Source of the DNA: Alistipes senegalensis
GTDB taxonomy: Bacteria > Bacillota > Clostridia > Oscillospirales > Ruminococcaceae
Direction: 5' to 3'
DNA: 64,000 bases
NCBI GenBank assembly: GCA_023665275.1
Contig: JAMPEF010000002.1
Span: forward strand, 62,001 to 126,000
Part shown: positions 63,072 to 64,000 of the stretch, in pieces
How the letters are laid out: the number at the start of each line of letters is the position of its first letter
How positions within the stretch are numbered: the stretch's first letter is position 1
The notes under the pieces: generated by a model
The model's database searches: none
The model's input: only the letters and a program-made list of their open reading frames with translations
Told to the model about the DNA's origin: nothing
Translations under genes and position numbers: made by a program

Positions 63072-64000
63072 TTAAACAATTATTTCAAGTCCACGTATTT
63101 TACTATAAAATAATTTTTTCCCTGTAAGTTCAGCTTCGGAATTTTCATCTGTCAATAAAAGAAGTTCACCTTTCAGCCATTTTGAAAGTCTCCAGTTTTC
63201 CGGCATGACATCAAGGGCTTTTACAGTATCATTAAAATGATATTTTTCACTAAAATACAACGGAAGCCTTAAACGTTGCATTGCTATAAGTTTTGCTTCT
63301 TCATCACTGATTGCAATCGTTGTGTCAAATTCAGTCAGACCATCTGATAAATACAGACAACATTTATTATCTGATTTTTTCTGCATCAAAATAACTTCAA
63401 TAGTTTCATCAGTATCTCTTACAGAAGCTTCTGCTTCAATACTGTTTCCGGCATCATCATTAATAAGTTTATCCAAGGAGCAGAATCGTGAATCCAGTAT
63501 ATTTGATTTTATACAGTATTTTTTAGCTTTTACTTCTTTATCTTTCCGTATTCTTTCAAATTCTTTCCATTCCTTGCAATTGCGTTCTTCATCGTTTTCA
63601 GGTTCATTATACACACGATTTACAAGGTATGGTATACATTTCGGAATTATAAATTTATCTGGAAGATATTTTTCTGTTCTTTTAAGTATCCATTCACTGT
63701 ATATGCTGTTACTTTTACTTTCGGATGAGCAGAAAATAGCAATTTCTGCATTTTTCAATTTTTCCGGACGTTTTCTTTCATGGCGTTGAAGTCTGCCTGC
63801 TCTTTGTAATAATAAATCCATTGGACAAATTTCTATAATCATAAAGTCAAAATCCACATCAAGAGATTGCTCAATAACCTGAGTTCCTACAACAATAAGA
63901 TTATTCCTGTCATCATATCCGGATTTTTTTCCTGTTCTTTCAATAAGTTTCTTTTCAATTTCCGCACGGTCAGTAGCAGTAAATCGACTGTGAAAGCACA
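63072..64000 (-). CDS. cas3: Cas3 helicase-nuclease (5' part beyond the window)
   Basis: The 3' 309 codons. The frame is open to the window edge, so the N-terminal HD nuclease and helicase domain 1 are not seen. Helicase domain 2 is clear: FHSRFTATDRAEIEKKL, VVGTQVIEQSLDVDFDFMI (motif V) and DLLLQRAGRLQRH (motif VI, arginine finger). The Cas3 C-terminal domain follows. Cas3 unwinds and degrades DNA flagged by Cascade. It is the first gene of the cas cluster in transcription order. Confidence 0.95.
   Translation of the reverse strand, partial: CFHSRFTATDRAEIEKKLIERTGKKSGYDDRNNLIVVGTQVIEQSLDVDFDFMIIEICPMDLLLQRAGRLQRHERKRPEKLKNAEIAIFCSSESKSNSIYSEWILKRTEKYLPDKFIIPKCIPYLVNRVYNEPENDEERNCKEWKEFERIRKDKEVKAKKYCIKSNILDSRFCSLDKLINDDAGNSIEAEASVRDTDETIEVILMQKKSDNKCCLYLSDGLTEFDTTIAISDEEAKLIAMQRLRLPLYFSEKYHFNDTVKALDVMPENWRLSKWLKGELLLLTDENSEAELTGKKLFYSKIRGLEIIV

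Overview
The window looks like a low-GC, anaerobic, fibre-degrading Firmicute close to Ruminococcus. Three secreted proteins carry type I dockerins: a transglutaminase-like protein, a GH9-CBM3 cellulase and a 544-residue protein. There is also a PL9-type pectate lyase, a pyruvate formate-lyase activase, a SCIFF peptide with its radical SAM maturase, and sporulation-type genes (ylbJ, yqfC, yqfD, an M50 protease, a SpoIIQ-like M23 protein). Most promoters seen are TTGACA-like hexamers 17 bp from TATAAT-like hexamers. The species is inferred, not proven.

Layout. 1-9.9 kb: end of a penicillin-binding protein, a VanZ-like protein, a membrane protein, a GHL10/DUF187 lipoprotein with an M50 protease and small partner, a ROK regulator, an AEC carrier, then cca-pflA. 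10-16.3 kb: M23 protein, zinc-ribbon protein, purA, dockerin transglutaminase with a repeat-bearing membrane protein, and a ComEC-like hydrolase. 16.4-24.4 kb: rpoB-rpoC as an isolated operon. 24.4-31.4 kb (minus strand): ABC-F protein, SCIFF peptide, TIR protein, SCIFF maturase, a cytidine deaminase gene broken by a stop, and two unknowns. 31.4-37.2 kb: PspA module, ylbJ-yqfC-yqfD, a solute-binding-like lipoprotein and a SpoU methylase. 37-43 kb: unknown genes, two flavodoxin-like reductases, a decayed gene and a monooxygenase-like protein. 42.4-51.2 kb: DUF6125-like protein, dockerin protein, GH9 cellulase, a stand-alone tRNA-like RNA, a BspA-type repeat protein, a Rep_3-type initiator and the pectate lyase. 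51.5-55.2 kb: a very large hybrid sensor kinase. 55.2-64 kb: a complete type I-E CRISPR-Cas locus except for the 5' part of cas3.

How it works together. The dockerin proteins and the pectate lyase are an extracellular polysaccharide-degrading set. The CRISPR locus has the order cas3-cas8e-cse2-cas7-cas5-cas6e-cas1-cas2 on the minus strand, then 21 repeats. Its Cas2 is fused to a DEDDh exonuclease.

The strongest unexplained signals are two. First, I found no GATC tetranucleotide anywhere in the window by eye except inside the CRISPR array, where 20 of 21 repeats carry it. Second, there is a promoter-to-terminator RNA at about 47.2-47.4 kb with intact tRNA acceptor, D and T arms but a greatly enlarged middle domain.
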